64,000 bases of DNA from Phytophthora colocasiae (GCA_018806915.1 JAGKQI010000031.1:1178001-1242000); one strand, 5' to 3'; counted from the first letter of the stretch, positions 1-9,704 are shown. Notes: generated by a model from the letters alone, not told the origin. Numbers and translations are program-made.

Positions 1-1053
1 ACCTTTCCGGACGCCTGTAGATTCGGATCTGTGCGACTTCTCGACCGAATCGCTGCTCGGATCAATACCAATGGGGAAGATGCAGTCAAAGCAGAACTAG
101 AAAGAGATTTCCAGCTTAGTGTGGCTGAGGCAATGCAACTGGGGCATGTTGAGGTGGTTCAGTGGTTAATTCGAAGATTCCCGGAAGGCCAAGTAACGAC
201 GAATGCCGTCGCTGCAGCGGCCAAGAATGGTCATCTGAAGATCTTGCAATGGTTATTTAACCACCATGATTACGTGTATTGGGGTGGAGATGAAATGTAC
301 TTTGCCGTGGCCAATAACCACTTGGAGGTGGCAAAGTTCCTGCATAAATACACGGCTCCTCCGCCTGACGACATGTTCCTGATTGATGAAGCTGCTCGAC
401 ATGGAGATATCGACATGATGCAATGGCTACATAGTGAGCGAGGAGATCAATTGACGTACGAAGGTGTGATGCGAGCTGTGAATTATGGATATGTAGACGC
501 AGTCAAGTGGATGAGGGATAACTACCCAGATAGTGTGGTGACGAAGGATCTCCGCATGGACCAAGCCGCATCCAATGGACACTTGGAGATGATCAAATGG
601 CTACATGAAGAGCACGCATGGTGCACGATGCAAGCGATGAACTATGCAGCTAGCAATGGCCACCTAGAAGTGGTGAAGTTTCTGCATGAGAACCGCAAAG
701 AGGGCTGCAACACGGATGCAATGGATCATGCCGCTGCTTCGGGACACTTGAACATTGTGGAATGGCTACATGTGAATCGCTCTGAAGGGTGCACAACTTA
801 TGCGATGGATTCTGCGGCAAAGAATGGCTACGTAGATATTGTGAAATGGCTACACTACAACAGAAGTGAAGGCTGTAGCACAAATGCGATGGATGAAGCA
901 GCGGCCGCAGGGCGTTTGGAACTGGTCCAATGGTTACATTCTCACTACACGGTGGGGTGCTCTCGTACTGCAATGACGGATGCCATTTCGAACGGCCATT
1001 TAGAGGTCGCAAGGTGGCTCCGACAAACATTTCCGGACCAGTTTGGCTCTTAG
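1..1053 (+). CDS. Ankyrin-repeat protein, 5' end outside window
   Basis: The reading frame is open from base 1 and the first in-frame start-like codon (31) is GTG, so the true start lies upstream. The 3' two-thirds is a run of degenerate ankyrin units of about 28 residues, each of the pattern G-H-L-E-V-V-K-W-L-H, then an N-R-x-E-G-C-T-T-x-A-M-D loop and an A-A-x-N-G turn. The last unit is less regular and ends in a W-L-R cap, with the stop TAG at 1051-1053. No catalytic domain, signal peptide or membrane segment is visible in the part present, so a protein-binding role is inferred only from the fold. It is a paralogue of the genes at 1620-3503 and 34418-36445. Confidence 0.85.
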   Translation, partial: TFPDACRFGSVRLLDRIAARINTNGEDAVKAELERDFQLSVAEAMQLGHVEVVQWLIRRFPEGQVTTNAVAAAAKNGHLKILQWLFNHHDYVYWGGDEMYFAVANNHLEVAKFLHKYTAPPPDDMFLIDEAARHGDIDMMQWLHSERGDQLTYEGVMRAVNYGYVDAVKWMRDNYPDSVVTKDLRMDQAASNGHLEMIKWLHEEHAWCTMQAMNYAASNGHLEVVKFLHENRKEGCNTDAMDHAAASGHLNIVEWLHVNRSEGCTTYAMDSAAKNGYVDIVKWLHYNRSEGCSTNAMDEAAAAGRLELVQWLHSHYTVGCSRTAMTDAISNGHLEVARWLRQTFPDQFGS

Positions 1054-1619
1054 CTGTGTCTTGGCGACTGCATTGGTTGTTCTCCCCAGTTCCGGTAGCT
1101 CGTAAAATGTAAGAGTCTTTAAATCGTACCAACCGGGCAGAGACAACCACAGTAGCGGGATCACGTACATCACCCTGATCGTTTCTAGATCACTGATCAT
1201 ATTCGTCTCCCATCGTTTCTACTTGAAAATCCATAGCACCAAACCTCTGCGACCATTATTCTCTCAAAGATTGCCAAGCTCCCTACGGCATCCAGTCCAG
1301 CTGCCGACGCCGACCTACAAGCTACTCGCAGCCACTCGACCAACGTGCAAAGCGATGACGCCAGGGGAATCGGCGTTGAGCATTAGATCAAGCGAGTGTT
1401 TGTGTCGTCCCCTGTACCTAGATCATTTTCACCCAATCGTTACTTTTCATCTATCTTTTCCACCAATCCCTGATAGCGTCAAACATCCGGTGATATGAAA
1501 GATCCCACTGTACTCAAATCCACGGTTTATGTCCAAAAGAAATCCAATACTCAGTTGAAGTGAAAGCAACCGTCCCATAGCTCAGTCGACAATTCTCCTC
1601 CAAGCACACAAGTCACATT
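1054..1619. other. Intergenic region between two ankyrin genes
   Basis: About 565 bp between tandem ankyrin paralogues on the same strand. It should hold the terminator of the first and the promoter of the second. It contains short pyrimidine-rich stretches, but I see no supported gene or repeat. Confidence 0.5.
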
Positions 1620-3503
1620 ATGACGGCGTGTTGGGCACTCGAGAGACGACTCGTACAGGCTGTTCCAGCGGCCAAGCAGCCTCCTGCCCGCCCCAGTCGG
1701 TGTCTGCAGCCATTGGTCTGTGTGCTAACAGCTGTGCGCAGCTCATCTCCCAGCGTTGCAGCACTTCCTCACGTTTTAGCCAGCATTTCGTCCTATCTGG
1801 ACTATTCTCCACACTTTTCCATCCCTACTGCCTGCTCCCGTGTTGTTAAAAGAGCTAAATTGCATTTACTAGAACGAATTTGGTCCTCTCAATGTGCTTT
1901 GGAGAGATTTAACCAGCCTCAAGCTGCGGTGGACGATTTACTCTATCGTCAATGGGCTTTTGCGCGTGGCACAGCTAATGCCGCGGCTAGAGGGGATCTA
2001 CGAGTGATTAAGTGGCTGTGTGACGTCTATTACCCTCAAGGAAGAGTCACAGATGCAGTGGTGAAAGCAGCACGAGCTGGTCATGTGCAGGTGCTTCAGT
2101 GGCTCTATGACCACCACCCGAAGGTCTTCTGGGGCGCCAATGAAATGCGAGTAGCTGCTCAGTTTAACCATGTAGCAGTTGTCAAGTGGCTACACGCACA
2201 TACAGCTCCACCTTTTGTAGGTATGAATGCTATTGAATTAGCAGCAAAGAACGGGAACTTGCAGCTTGTGAAATGGCTACACAAGGAGAGAGGTCAATGG
2301 TCAGGTTATGGCGCGGGGGAGGCAGCAGCTCATGGCCATTTGGATGTGTTTAAGTACATGATCAAGGGCCATTCAGTGCTCAGAGAGAGCACGTTGAACG
2401 AAGCTGCAGCTAATGGACACTTGGAAGCTGTGAAGAAGTTGGCAAGACGACAACCGACACTGGTTACAACCAGAACGACGACAATAGCAGCGGAGAATGG
2501 ACAACTCCAGGTGTGCAAGTGGCTCCATGGCAAGAAATTCGACGGGAAATTCGCTCTCTGGACCACGGCAGCGATGGACAAGGCGGCGACCAACGGACAC
2601 TTGGAAATGGTGAAATGGCTACATCAAAATCGGTTCCTGGAGTCGTGGAAGGCCTGTACGCGTGAAGCAATGGACGGAGCGGCTCGTAATGGCCACATGC
2701 AGGTGCTTCTATGGCTCCACAAACACCGACATGAAGGCTGCACAGTTCGAGCAATGGATGGAGCGGCTGCTAATGGCCATTTGAAGATCGTACAATGGCT
2801 ACACGAGAACAGGTCGGAAGGTTGCACGCAGGAGGCGATGAACGTAGCGGCAGGCAACGATCATTTGGCTATTTTACGATGGCTTCACTTTAAAAGACGA
2901 GAAGGATGTGGCACGATCGCAATGGACGAAGCCGCTGCTGGTGGACACTTGCAGGTTGTGAGATGGCTACATACTCAGCGGAAAGATGGCTGCACTTCCA
3001 ATGCCATGGATAACGCGGCCGCTAATGGACATCTGGAGGTGGTGAAATGGCTACAGTCTCATCGTGAAGAAGGCTGCACAGTCCAAGCAATGGATCGTGC
3101 CGCTGCTGGAGGCCACTTAGAGACGATCAAATGGCTACAGGTTAACCGACTGGAAGGCTGCACGACTGATGCAGTGGACAATGCAGCGGCTGGAGGGTCG
3201 TTGGAAACGGTTCGTTGGCTGCATGAGAATCGTATTGAAGGCTGTACAACTCGTGCGATGGATGAGGCCGCTGGCGGGGGCCATTTTGAGGTGATTTTGT
3301 TCCTATTCGCCAACCGAAACGAGGGCTGCACGTGGCGTGCAGCGGAGAATGCGACACGTTCGGGACACTTGGAGATTTTGCAGTGGCTGCACGCTCATTA
3401 TCCAGACAAGTTTGATCGAAACCGTGTGATCGCAGCCGCTGACAGAGACGACTTCTATATGATGGAATGGCTGCACAGTCTCGGGATATGGCACACAGCG
3501 TAG
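1620..3503 (+). CDS. Ankyrin-repeat protein, 627 aa
   Basis: Intact ORF from ATG 1620 to TAG 3503. An N-terminal helical segment (about residues 50-100, motif ALPHVLASISSYLDYSP) is shared in weaker form with the ankyrin gene at 34418-36445. The rest is a solenoid of about 16-18 units of roughly 28 residues, shorter than the canonical 33-residue ankyrin repeat, with invariant W-L-H in helix 2 and E-G-C-T-x-x-A-M-D in the loop. Later units (residues 360-560) are the most regular, suggesting recent internal duplication. There is no kinase, F-box or transmembrane segment. It lies tandem to the gene at 1-1053 and convergent with the SWEET gene at 3639-4421. Function is inferred only as a protein-interaction scaffold. 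Confidence 0.9.
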   Translation: MTACWALERRLVQAVPAAKQPPARPSRCLQPLVCVLTAVRSSSPSVAALPHVLASISSYLDYSPHFSIPTACSRVVKRAKLHLLERIWSSQCALERFNQPQAAVDDLLYRQWAFARGTANAAARGDLRVIKWLCDVYYPQGRVTDAVVKAARAGHVQVLQWLYDHHPKVFWGANEMRVAAQFNHVAVVKWLHAHTAPPFVGMNAIELAAKNGNLQLVKWLHKERGQWSGYGAGEAAAHGHLDVFKYMIKGHSVLRESTLNEAAANGHLEAVKKLARRQPTLVTTRTTTIAAENGQLQVCKWLHGKKFDGKFALWTTAAMDKAATNGHLEMVKWLHQNRFLESWKACTREAMDGAARNGHMQVLLWLHKHRHEGCTVRAMDGAAANGHLKIVQWLHENRSEGCTQEAMNVAAGNDHLAILRWLHFKRREGCGTIAMDEAAAGGHLQVVRWLHTQRKDGCTSNAMDNAAANGHLEVVKWLQSHREEGCTVQAMDRAAAGGHLETIKWLQVNRLEGCTTDAVDNAAAGGSLETVRWLHENRIEGCTTRAMDEAAGGGHFEVILFLFANRNEGCTWRAAENATRSGHLEILQWLHAHYPDKFDRNRVIAAADRDDFYMMEWLHSLGIWHTA

Positions 3504-3638
3504 TCTGGTTTTGATGCCAACTGTTGGCAGGAAATGTATTGCCGTAGCGAGACGCTGCGAGGTAATGAATTGATGTATGAAAAGTTTCGAAATCATCAAA
3601 ATTGCTTTTGCTAGTTGCTACATGTAGTTTCAAACTTG

Positions 3639-4421
3639 TCATGTAGTACAAGGAGACCGTAGCTCGTTGTAATTTGAGCTTTTACTCAAATCTACACGTA
3701 GATTCTGATGGTGATCAGATACATTCACGGTGGTCACGGATATCTGGTTCTCAACAGAAGTATCTTCGTTCACAGGTCTGTAGATGTACGTCACGATCAT
3801 CTGCATTGTACCCAGCACAACTCCTGCAATATTGGGGGCCATGATGAACATGTTGTTGACCAACGCAGCGTAAATAGTCCAGCAAATACTGTTCAGAACA
3901 TTCACTATCCCCATCGTGAGAGGCATCGACGTCGCAGTCTTCGTTCGGATCACTTTTACAATTGTAGCCATCGGAGACGCGTACATGCCAATGGTTGTTG
4001 CAATGGTAATGAAGCCCAACGTAGTTCTGACTGAATGTCGCGATTGTCCCGTTCTACCTGACAACGCTAAGATGCTGTAGATTGCGATGGCGCAGCATAC
4101 AAATATCGAGAAGGCAAACACCCTCATAACTCCCCTTTTGTTGTCGGTCCATCGGTAGAAAAAGCACGAGAAAATTGCTCCCATGATGACCCCCAGCATA
4201 GATGTACAGAAGAGCGGTACGTAGTCGCCGATAGCGTAGGCGTAGAACTCTACCGCGTAACAATTGGTGAAGATCAGGATGCTGGGCATCACGGACATGT
4301 CCCCAGTGCTACGAACTTTGCGCCACCGATTGAAATCCGGTAAAAGAGAGAAACGCATCATGACGGTCGTGACGATCGTTAATATCTTGAAAACCAAGAC
4401 TGCAGTGTTGTGGGAACGCAT
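3639..4421 (-). CDS. SWEET-family sugar transporter (MtN3/saliva), 260 aa
   Basis: Intact ORF on the minus strand, ATG at 4421-4419. The start was chosen because the N-terminus (M-x-x-x-x-T-A-V, then TM1 and L-L-P-D-F) aligns with the paralogues at 18643 and 33570. Seven hydrophobic helices in the 3-1-3 order form two MtN3 triple-helix bundles. Conserved SWEET marks are the T-G-D-M-S-V-M-P motif after TM1, Y-A-S-P-M near TM5, and S-M-P-L-T-M-G-I-V-N-V-L-N-S in the second bundle. SWEETs are bidirectional uniporters for mono- or disaccharides at plasma or vacuolar membranes; in an oomycete the likely role is sugar uptake or release. It is the only SWEET here on the minus strand and is head-to-head with the gene at 16657, now separated by two retrotransposons. 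Confidence 0.93.
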   Translation of the reverse strand: MRSHNTAVLVFKILTIVTTVMMRFSLLPDFNRWRKVRSTGDMSVMPSILIFTNCYAVEFYAYAIGDYVPLFCTSMLGVIMGAIFSCFFYRWTDNKRGVMRVFAFSIFVCCAIAIYSILALSGRTGQSRHSVRTTLGFITIATTIGMYASPMATIVKVIRTKTATSMPLTMGIVNVLNSICWTIYAALVNNMFIMAPNIAGVVLGTMQMIVTYIYRPVNEDTSVENQISVTTVNVSDHHQNLRVDLSKSSNYNELRSPCTT

Positions 4422-4562
4422 TTGACGGGATCTTTAGCTCTCGGAGGTTAATTCGGAAATGGTGAAGCGATCCGTTTGCTCTTCTTTGAACTGAGGCGGG
4501 GACTTTGGTCATAATGATCCAAAGCCAAATGATTGTGCGCACATGATCGATTGACTCATGCC

Positions 4563-4703
4563 TGTCGGAACTCGACTCGTTCCCTGAGTTATGACGCAAG
4601 GCAAGCGCGATACCACCGTGGACGAAGTGCAAGGCAGATGCACCAAGATAGAATGAATAGGTAAACAAAGAATCTCATTCCCAGATTTTCCCTGCTTCTA
4701 ACA
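4563..4703 (+). repeat. 5' LTR of Copia-1
   Basis: 141 bp, TG...CA ends. It drives element transcription. Unusually short for a copia LTR. Confidence 0.95.
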
Positions 4704-4714
4704 GGTTAACAGCC
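4704..4714 (+). other. Primer-binding site of Copia-1 (tRNA anticodon-arm type)
   Basis: The 11 bases directly after the 5' LTR, GGTTAACAGCC, lack the TGG expected for a primer at a tRNA 3' end. Their complement GGCTGTTAACC matches the anticodon arm of eukaryotic tRNA-Asn(GUU). This points to half-tRNA priming, as described for Drosophila copia with initiator tRNA-Met. The match is from my knowledge of tRNA-Asn; the host tRNA was not seen. Confidence 0.6.
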
Positions 4715-4735
4715 TCTTGTCTCTAGAGCATCGAG

Positions 4736-5677
4736 ATGTCCTCCCACAGCTCTCACGACGAAGATGAGGTCGACCGAGAACCCGAGCCGGCACCCCACGG
4801 AGACGGGGAAGACGTAGAGTACGGGGAAGAGGCGCAATCTTCGCATGCGGCCCCTCAAACGCATTCCAAGGTCAACCTGAAGCTTATCACGATCGAGCCA
4901 TTTACAGGCGAAATTCGTGATGGCTACTTCGACGCGGGTGCACACGAATGGTTCGAGCGGCTTCAAGCTCAAATCGAGGACGCTGATAACTTGAACGGAT
5001 GCACATGGTCCGAACCGCTCAAGTGTAGTGTGCTGACGTCGCGCCTTGTCGGGACAGCGGCGACCTGGCGCATGCGAAACCGCACCACGCTTCCCAAGAA
5101 CTCGTTGCGTGAATTGGGTCGAGCATTCCTCCTCAAGTTCCGAAGTCGTCTTTCCGTACAGCGCCTATCCATCTTGCTAGCGAACGCTGCCAAGTTACCC
5201 CAGGAGTCGTACGACGAGTATGCCCATCGGCTATCGCAAATCGCCACTGGCTTAAATCAAGGGCGCGTGAGTAACTATACTGAGCAGCAAGCGCTGAGCA
5301 CATTTGTGAACTTGGCTTACCCCCGCTACCGTGACACTCTTCTCGCTCAAGTCAACGTGGATGCTGACGACGCTACTGAAGAGTTCGAGACAGCCATCAA
5401 CCTACTTAGTCGTCTGGCCGGTAACGATGGTCGCATGAAGAAGCGGCACTACGACGCATCCACTGGACCTCGCAACGGCTCAGCTAATGCTGGCATCTCC
5501 AGCGACTCCAAGAGACAGCGATGGGACTTCAGCAATGCGTTATGTAGGACGTGCAACCAGCGTGGCCATACGACGAATTATCACGACCGATTTGTTGCCC
5601 AACAGCAGCGAGGAGAAACCGGACGATCAGTGAGTGAAATGGCTGCCGCTGTTGCGTCGCCGTCAGATGAGCACTGA
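4736..5677 (+). CDS. Copia-1 Gag, 313 aa
   Basis: ATG at 4736, 33 bp after the 5' LTR. An acidic N-terminus (residues 1-40) is followed by a retrotransposon-gag capsid-like region (about 50-240, including F-T-G-E-I and the W-F-E-R-L-Q and A-A-T-W-R segments). The C-terminal zinc knuckle starts at about residue 268 with the spacing C-x2-C-x4-H-x4 but carries H instead of the last C. The frame ends at a single TGA (5675-5677), and pol continues in the same frame directly after it. Gag forms the virus-like particle and packages element RNA. Confidence 0.88.
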   Translation: MSSHSSHDEDEVDREPEPAPHGDGEDVEYGEEAQSSHAAPQTHSKVNLKLITIEPFTGEIRDGYFDAGAHEWFERLQAQIEDADNLNGCTWSEPLKCSVLTSRLVGTAATWRMRNRTTLPKNSLRELGRAFLLKFRSRLSVQRLSILLANAAKLPQESYDEYAHRLSQIATGLNQGRVSNYTEQQALSTFVNLAYPRYRDTLLAQVNVDADDATEEFETAINLLSRLAGNDGRMKKRHYDASTGPRNGSANAGISSDSKRQRWDFSNALCRTCNQRGHTTNYHDRFVAQQQRGETGRSVSEMAAAVASPSDEH

Positions 5678-5686
5678 AGAGGCGGG

Positions 5687-8600
5687 GTGTCCACGGACAC
5701 CGAGAACAAAACGTACGACCCTGGTATAGCTGCTTCAGCAGCAATTATCGACTCAGGAGCATCGTATCACATGACGGGAGATCGCACAGCTTTAACGGAA
5801 GTGGAGCCATGTGATGAGCATCATGTCAACTTCGCTGACGGACGATCTGTGGTTGGAAACGAAGCTGGCAAACTGCGAGTTGGAGAAGATTGTGAGCTAC
5901 AAGACGTAGTACACGTGCCGACGTTATCGCAACCCCTGCTTTCCGTCTCCGAACTCACCAAGGAAGGGTACAAGTGTGATTTTACTGATACTGAATGTGT
6001 CGTGTATGGGAAACCCATATTTCGTGGTCATCTTCGGCATGGCGTGTATGCTGTTCCTCACCTACAGTCCGGATTTGCTGCCACCGTGAACGCTGCTGGA
6101 CCAGCCATTGCCAAGAACTCGCTGGAAGATTGGCACCGACGATTGGGGCACCTCAACTACCAAGCCATCCTTGATCTCGAACGCAGCCATCAGGTGCGCA
6201 ACATGCGCATCGACGGCCCCAAGAAGCTGCCGATGTTCCCTTGCGAAATATGCGCCATGGGGAAAGCGCACAGTCGGGCAGCACCGCGATCAAGTCAGCG
6301 TTCGCAAGAAGAACGAGACACAATCTGCCATGCAGATTTGGCTGGACCGTTCCAGCGAAGCATACACGGTCACCGCTACTACATGGCTATCAAATGGAGG
6401 GGGTTCACCCACCTCTATTTCTTGAAGGAAAAGAGTGAAGCAGAAAAATTCATCCAAGACTACCTCAGCATCATCAAAAATCGCACAGGTGACGGTCGAG
6501 TCAAAGTCCTCCGCACCGACAATGGTGGCGAATTTTCCAGTGCGGCTTTTGATACACGGTGCTCTGATGCTGGGATTGAGCGCCAATATTCGGAACCAGA
6601 CGTGCATTATCAAAACGGCGTAGCAGAGCGTACGAATCGGACTCTTGCTGATGTCGCCCGCTGCCTCCTTCTCCAGGCAAATGTCCCCCATAATCTTTGG
6701 GAGTACGCGATTCGAGCAGCTGCATTCATGCGGAACCGCGTCCTGTCCAAGAGTGACGCAACAGCAACACCATACGCCAAGTATTTTGGATCTCAACCTG
6801 ACTTCGGTGATCTCCACGCATTCGGTGAGTCCGTCGTTGTCCTACTAAAGCCAAGTCAACGCAGCACCAAGTTCAAATTTCGTCCAAAGGGTCAGCGCGG
6901 AATCTTTGTAGGTCACGACCACGAGCGCAAGGGATACTACATTTACGTTCGTGAAGGTGGTGCTCGTGTAATTCACAGTTGTGACGTTACGTTCCTCGGT
7001 CTACAAGCTCATGCTCCGACGCCCGCCTCTCAGATCAACCCTTTTCAGACACTTGAGGCAATCCATCGTGACGAAACCAGTTCACACTCACGACCAAGAG
7101 CACCAGTTTCTGAGTTAGCCTGTGATGAAAACGAGACACGCGCCCCGATGCGGGGAAGTCCTGGCGATGCTGAAAACACCAGACCCCCTGAGCCCAACTT
7201 AACAAGCCGTAGACGTTCATTGCGCATCGCACAACGCAACATCGGTGCCGCGTTTCTCGTCCTGGGTGAAGTTATTGAAGAACCGCTTACTGTTGAGGAG
7301 GCCAAGCAATCGGCCCATTGGAATCTATGGAAAAATGCAATAAAGGACGAGATCGAGGCGCTACGTGCCAATGAGACATTCACCTTGGTGACTCCCCCGG
7401 CCAATGCCCATGTCATCGGATCCATGATAAACTTTCGCCTCAAGCGCCATGCAGACGGCTCCATTGCACGAGAACGAGCCCGTGTCTGCGCGCAAGGCTG
7501 TGGCCAAATTTACCTGGTTGACTATGTCGATACCTACGCTCCAGTGGTTAAACTAACATCTATTCGTGTTTTCCTGGCCGAGTGCAACCATAGGGGATGG
7601 CGTGTGCGGCAAGGAGACGTGCCGACAGCGTACGTCAAAGCTGGACTAAGTGAAACGATCTACGTGAGGCAGCCGAAAGGCTTTGAAGAAGGTGAACCCG
7701 GTCAAGTCTGGCTACTTGGCAAAGCCCTTTACGGGCTGAAGCAAGCTGGAAGGGAGTGGAACGCAGAGCTCGACGCCTTCTTAAAGGCGACTGGTTTCGT
7801 ACCGACTATCGCAGACCCGTGCGTTTACACAAATGCCGACATTGTGCTTGTTTACGTAGATGATATTCTCATCGGGTATGAGAACACCAAGGACATGGAG
7901 GAGTTGATGACCTCCCTTCACAACAAATACGACATCAAGGATCTTGGGGAACTGTCGTGGTTCCTTGGCATGCGCATTCATCGCGACATCGAACGTGGAG
8001 AAATGACAATCGATCAAGAACAGTACGCGACGGAAATGTGTCATCGGTTCGCGATGGAGGAGTGTCGGCCTACAAAAACACCGATGGATCAAGGCACCAT
8101 CCTGTACAAAGCTGCAGAAAACGATGAACTGGCGGTACACATGCCGTACCGTCAGGCTGTGGGTGCCCTACTATACTTGAGCAGAATCACGAGACCTGAC
8201 ATCTCCTACGCCGTAAATCAAGTATCGGCTCATGCAAGTAACCCAAGCATCATCCATTGGAACGCTGTGAAAAGAATTCTTCGGTACGTATCGGCAACTC
8301 GCGCAACCGCGTTACGATTCAAGCGGGATTTGGCGGCACCTCCACTTCGGCTGTACACAGACGCCGACTGGGCGAACAACCTCGAGGACAGAAAATCAGT
8401 GTCCGGCGCGCTTCTGCAGGCTCGAAACTGCGCCGTGCATTGGGAATGCAAACGACAGCGACACACTGCGAAATCATCAACGGTCGCTGAGTTCATTGCT
8501 GCCGACTCCGGTCTCGAGGACTTGCGCTGGGTAGTTCTTTTTGTGAAGGAACTAACTGGCGTTGTATTCACGGAAGTCCCAATGATGATTGACAACACTT

Positions 8601-8860
8601 CAACAATCGCGCGCATCACGAATGAAAAGGGATCCAATGCTCAAAAGAGCATTGACGTCATTTACCACTCGATCAAGGATGCAGCCCGTGCGAGAGAAAT
8701 AGTGCTGCACTATTGCCCCACCGCGAACATGTTAGCAGATGGATTCACCAAGGCTTTAGGACGGACAAGATTTCAGGAACACTTTTCGGCCATCGGACTC
8801 ATCTTACTCACTCAGGACAACGCGTCGCGGGGAAGTGTCGGAACTCGACTCGTTCCCTGA
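5687..8860 (+). CDS. Copia-1 Pol polyprotein (PR-IN-RT-RH), 1057 aa
   Basis: The frame is open from just after the gag TGA (5678) and has no ATG nearby; the first start-like codon is GTG 5687, so expression probably needs readthrough or a fused gag-pol. Domains in order: aspartic protease (D-S-G-A, residues 22-25); GAG-pre-integrase with W-H-R-R-L-G-H and C-x2-C (about 125-195); integrase core with R-T-D-N-G-G-E-F and G-V-A-E-R-T-N; reverse transcriptase with Y-V-D-D at 723-726; RNase H with Y-T-D-A-D-W-A. No frameshift or internal stop is present, so apart from the gag TGA the element looks competent. The stop codon (8858-8860) lies inside the 3' LTR. Confidence 0.93.
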   Translation: MSTDTENKTYDPGIAASAAIIDSGASYHMTGDRTALTEVEPCDEHHVNFADGRSVVGNEAGKLRVGEDCELQDVVHVPTLSQPLLSVSELTKEGYKCDFTDTECVVYGKPIFRGHLRHGVYAVPHLQSGFAATVNAAGPAIAKNSLEDWHRRLGHLNYQAILDLERSHQVRNMRIDGPKKLPMFPCEICAMGKAHSRAAPRSSQRSQEERDTICHADLAGPFQRSIHGHRYYMAIKWRGFTHLYFLKEKSEAEKFIQDYLSIIKNRTGDGRVKVLRTDNGGEFSSAAFDTRCSDAGIERQYSEPDVHYQNGVAERTNRTLADVARCLLLQANVPHNLWEYAIRAAAFMRNRVLSKSDATATPYAKYFGSQPDFGDLHAFGESVVVLLKPSQRSTKFKFRPKGQRGIFVGHDHERKGYYIYVREGGARVIHSCDVTFLGLQAHAPTPASQINPFQTLEAIHRDETSSHSRPRAPVSELACDENETRAPMRGSPGDAENTRPPEPNLTSRRRSLRIAQRNIGAAFLVLGEVIEEPLTVEEAKQSAHWNLWKNAIKDEIEALRANETFTLVTPPANAHVIGSMINFRLKRHADGSIARERARVCAQGCGQIYLVDYVDTYAPVVKLTSIRVFLAECNHRGWRVRQGDVPTAYVKAGLSETIYVRQPKGFEEGEPGQVWLLGKALYGLKQAGREWNAELDAFLKATGFVPTIADPCVYTNADIVLVYVDDILIGYENTKDMEELMTSLHNKYDIKDLGELSWFLGMRIHRDIERGEMTIDQEQYATEMCHRFAMEECRPTKTPMDQGTILYKAAENDELAVHMPYRQAVGALLYLSRITRPDISYAVNQVSAHASNPSIIHWNAVKRILRYVSATRATALRFKRDLAAPPLRLYTDADWANNLEDRKSVSGALLQARNCAVHWECKRQRHTAKSSTVAEFIAADSGLEDLRWVVLFVKELTGVVFTEVPMMIDNTSTIARITNEKGSNAQKSIDVIYHSIKDAARAREIVLHYCPTANMLADGFTKALGRTRFQEHFSAIGLILLTQDNASRGSVGTRLVP

Positions 8861-8976
8861 GTTATGACGCAAGGCAAGCGCGATACCACCGTGGACGAAG
8901 TGCAAGGCAGATGCACCAAGATAGAATGCATAGGTAAACAAAGAATCTCATTCCCAGATTTTCCCTGCTTCTAACA
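8836..8976 (+). repeat. 3' LTR of Copia-1
   Basis: 141 bp, identical to the 5' LTR except at 8929. It contains the pol stop codon. Followed by the duplicated target site ATGCC. Confidence 0.95.
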
Positions 8977-8981
8977 ATGCC

Positions 8982-9704
8982 AACTCATCGTGCTCGAGGA
9001 TAGCAACAGGGTAGGTATCTATCTGGACATTTTACTGAAATACTGGCGAAAAGAAGAGTTGTAGCGTCAACTTGCTTGCAACGGGTCTATCCTCCGCAAC
9101 TTGACTAGGAAAACAGCACCACCAACGGACAGTTCTTATTACAACTTGACTGAGTTGAGTTGCAAAAGGCAACTGCTACCGAATAAGTTACGGGGAAAGT
9201 ATCTCTTGATGTTTGTGAGCTGGTCTGGTACGGGTATCTGTGGCAACATCCTGCTCAATTTTGACACGTCATGTCAGACAGAAGACAGGAAGTCTGTAAC
9301 CTTCCTTCTTGTGGCGATGTTTTGGGCGTGACGAGCACAACAGGAATCTATTGATCGGCAACTACAATGCCTCTTTTCGAATAGAAATGAATCAGGAAGC
9401 ACAACTCGTAAGCCGAATTTGATTTACCATATCTACTTTTTCTTCGTAGAAACTACTCGAATTTCATTTGATTGCAGTGGTTTTACGGTAATACACGGTG
9501 TTCATCATCACAGTTGGATCGGGCATGATCTATAATTTCATTGGTTGAAAAGGCGTCTCTATGGACGCAACTTACGCGCCACAACGCGAAAGATTGCGCG
9601 GTGCTGCTTGACGGAGGTGATGTTGCACAGCGACTGAAACAGAGCGTTCCCATCGCCAATATGCAGTCATTACCCATCTAGCAGTCTCTTGCAAAGACAC
9701 CAAG
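8982..9704. other. Remaining divergent intergenic DNA between two SWEET genes
   Basis: About 720 bp between Copia-1 and Gypsy-1. Before the insertions this joined 4422-4557 and 16632-16656 as one bidirectional promoter region of about 0.9 kb between the SWEET genes at 4421 (-) and 16657 (+). It holds AT-rich stretches near 9410-9500 but no convincing ORF. Confidence 0.55.

Larger units (their letters stand above)
4563..8976 (+). mobile_element. Copia-1: complete Ty1/copia LTR retrotransposon, 4414 bp
   Basis: Two 141-bp LTRs (4563-4703, 8836-8976) both start TGTCGG and end TAACA, and differ at one base (A at 4656, C at 8929). The target-site duplication ATGCC is present at 4558-4562 and 8977-8981. 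The domain order protease, integrase, reverse transcriptase, RNase H identifies Ty1/copia. A purine tract GGGGAAG (8829-8835) abuts the 3' LTR, and the pol frame terminates inside that LTR. One mismatch in 141 bp means a very recent insertion. It lies in the divergent promoter region of the SWEET gene at 3639-4421, 141 bp from its start codon. Confidence 0.96.

Noticed and set aside
1618..1812. Antisense ORFs over the ankyrin genes
   Set aside because: They are shadows of the repetitive coding sequence, rich in Ser/Pro/Cys and without homology.
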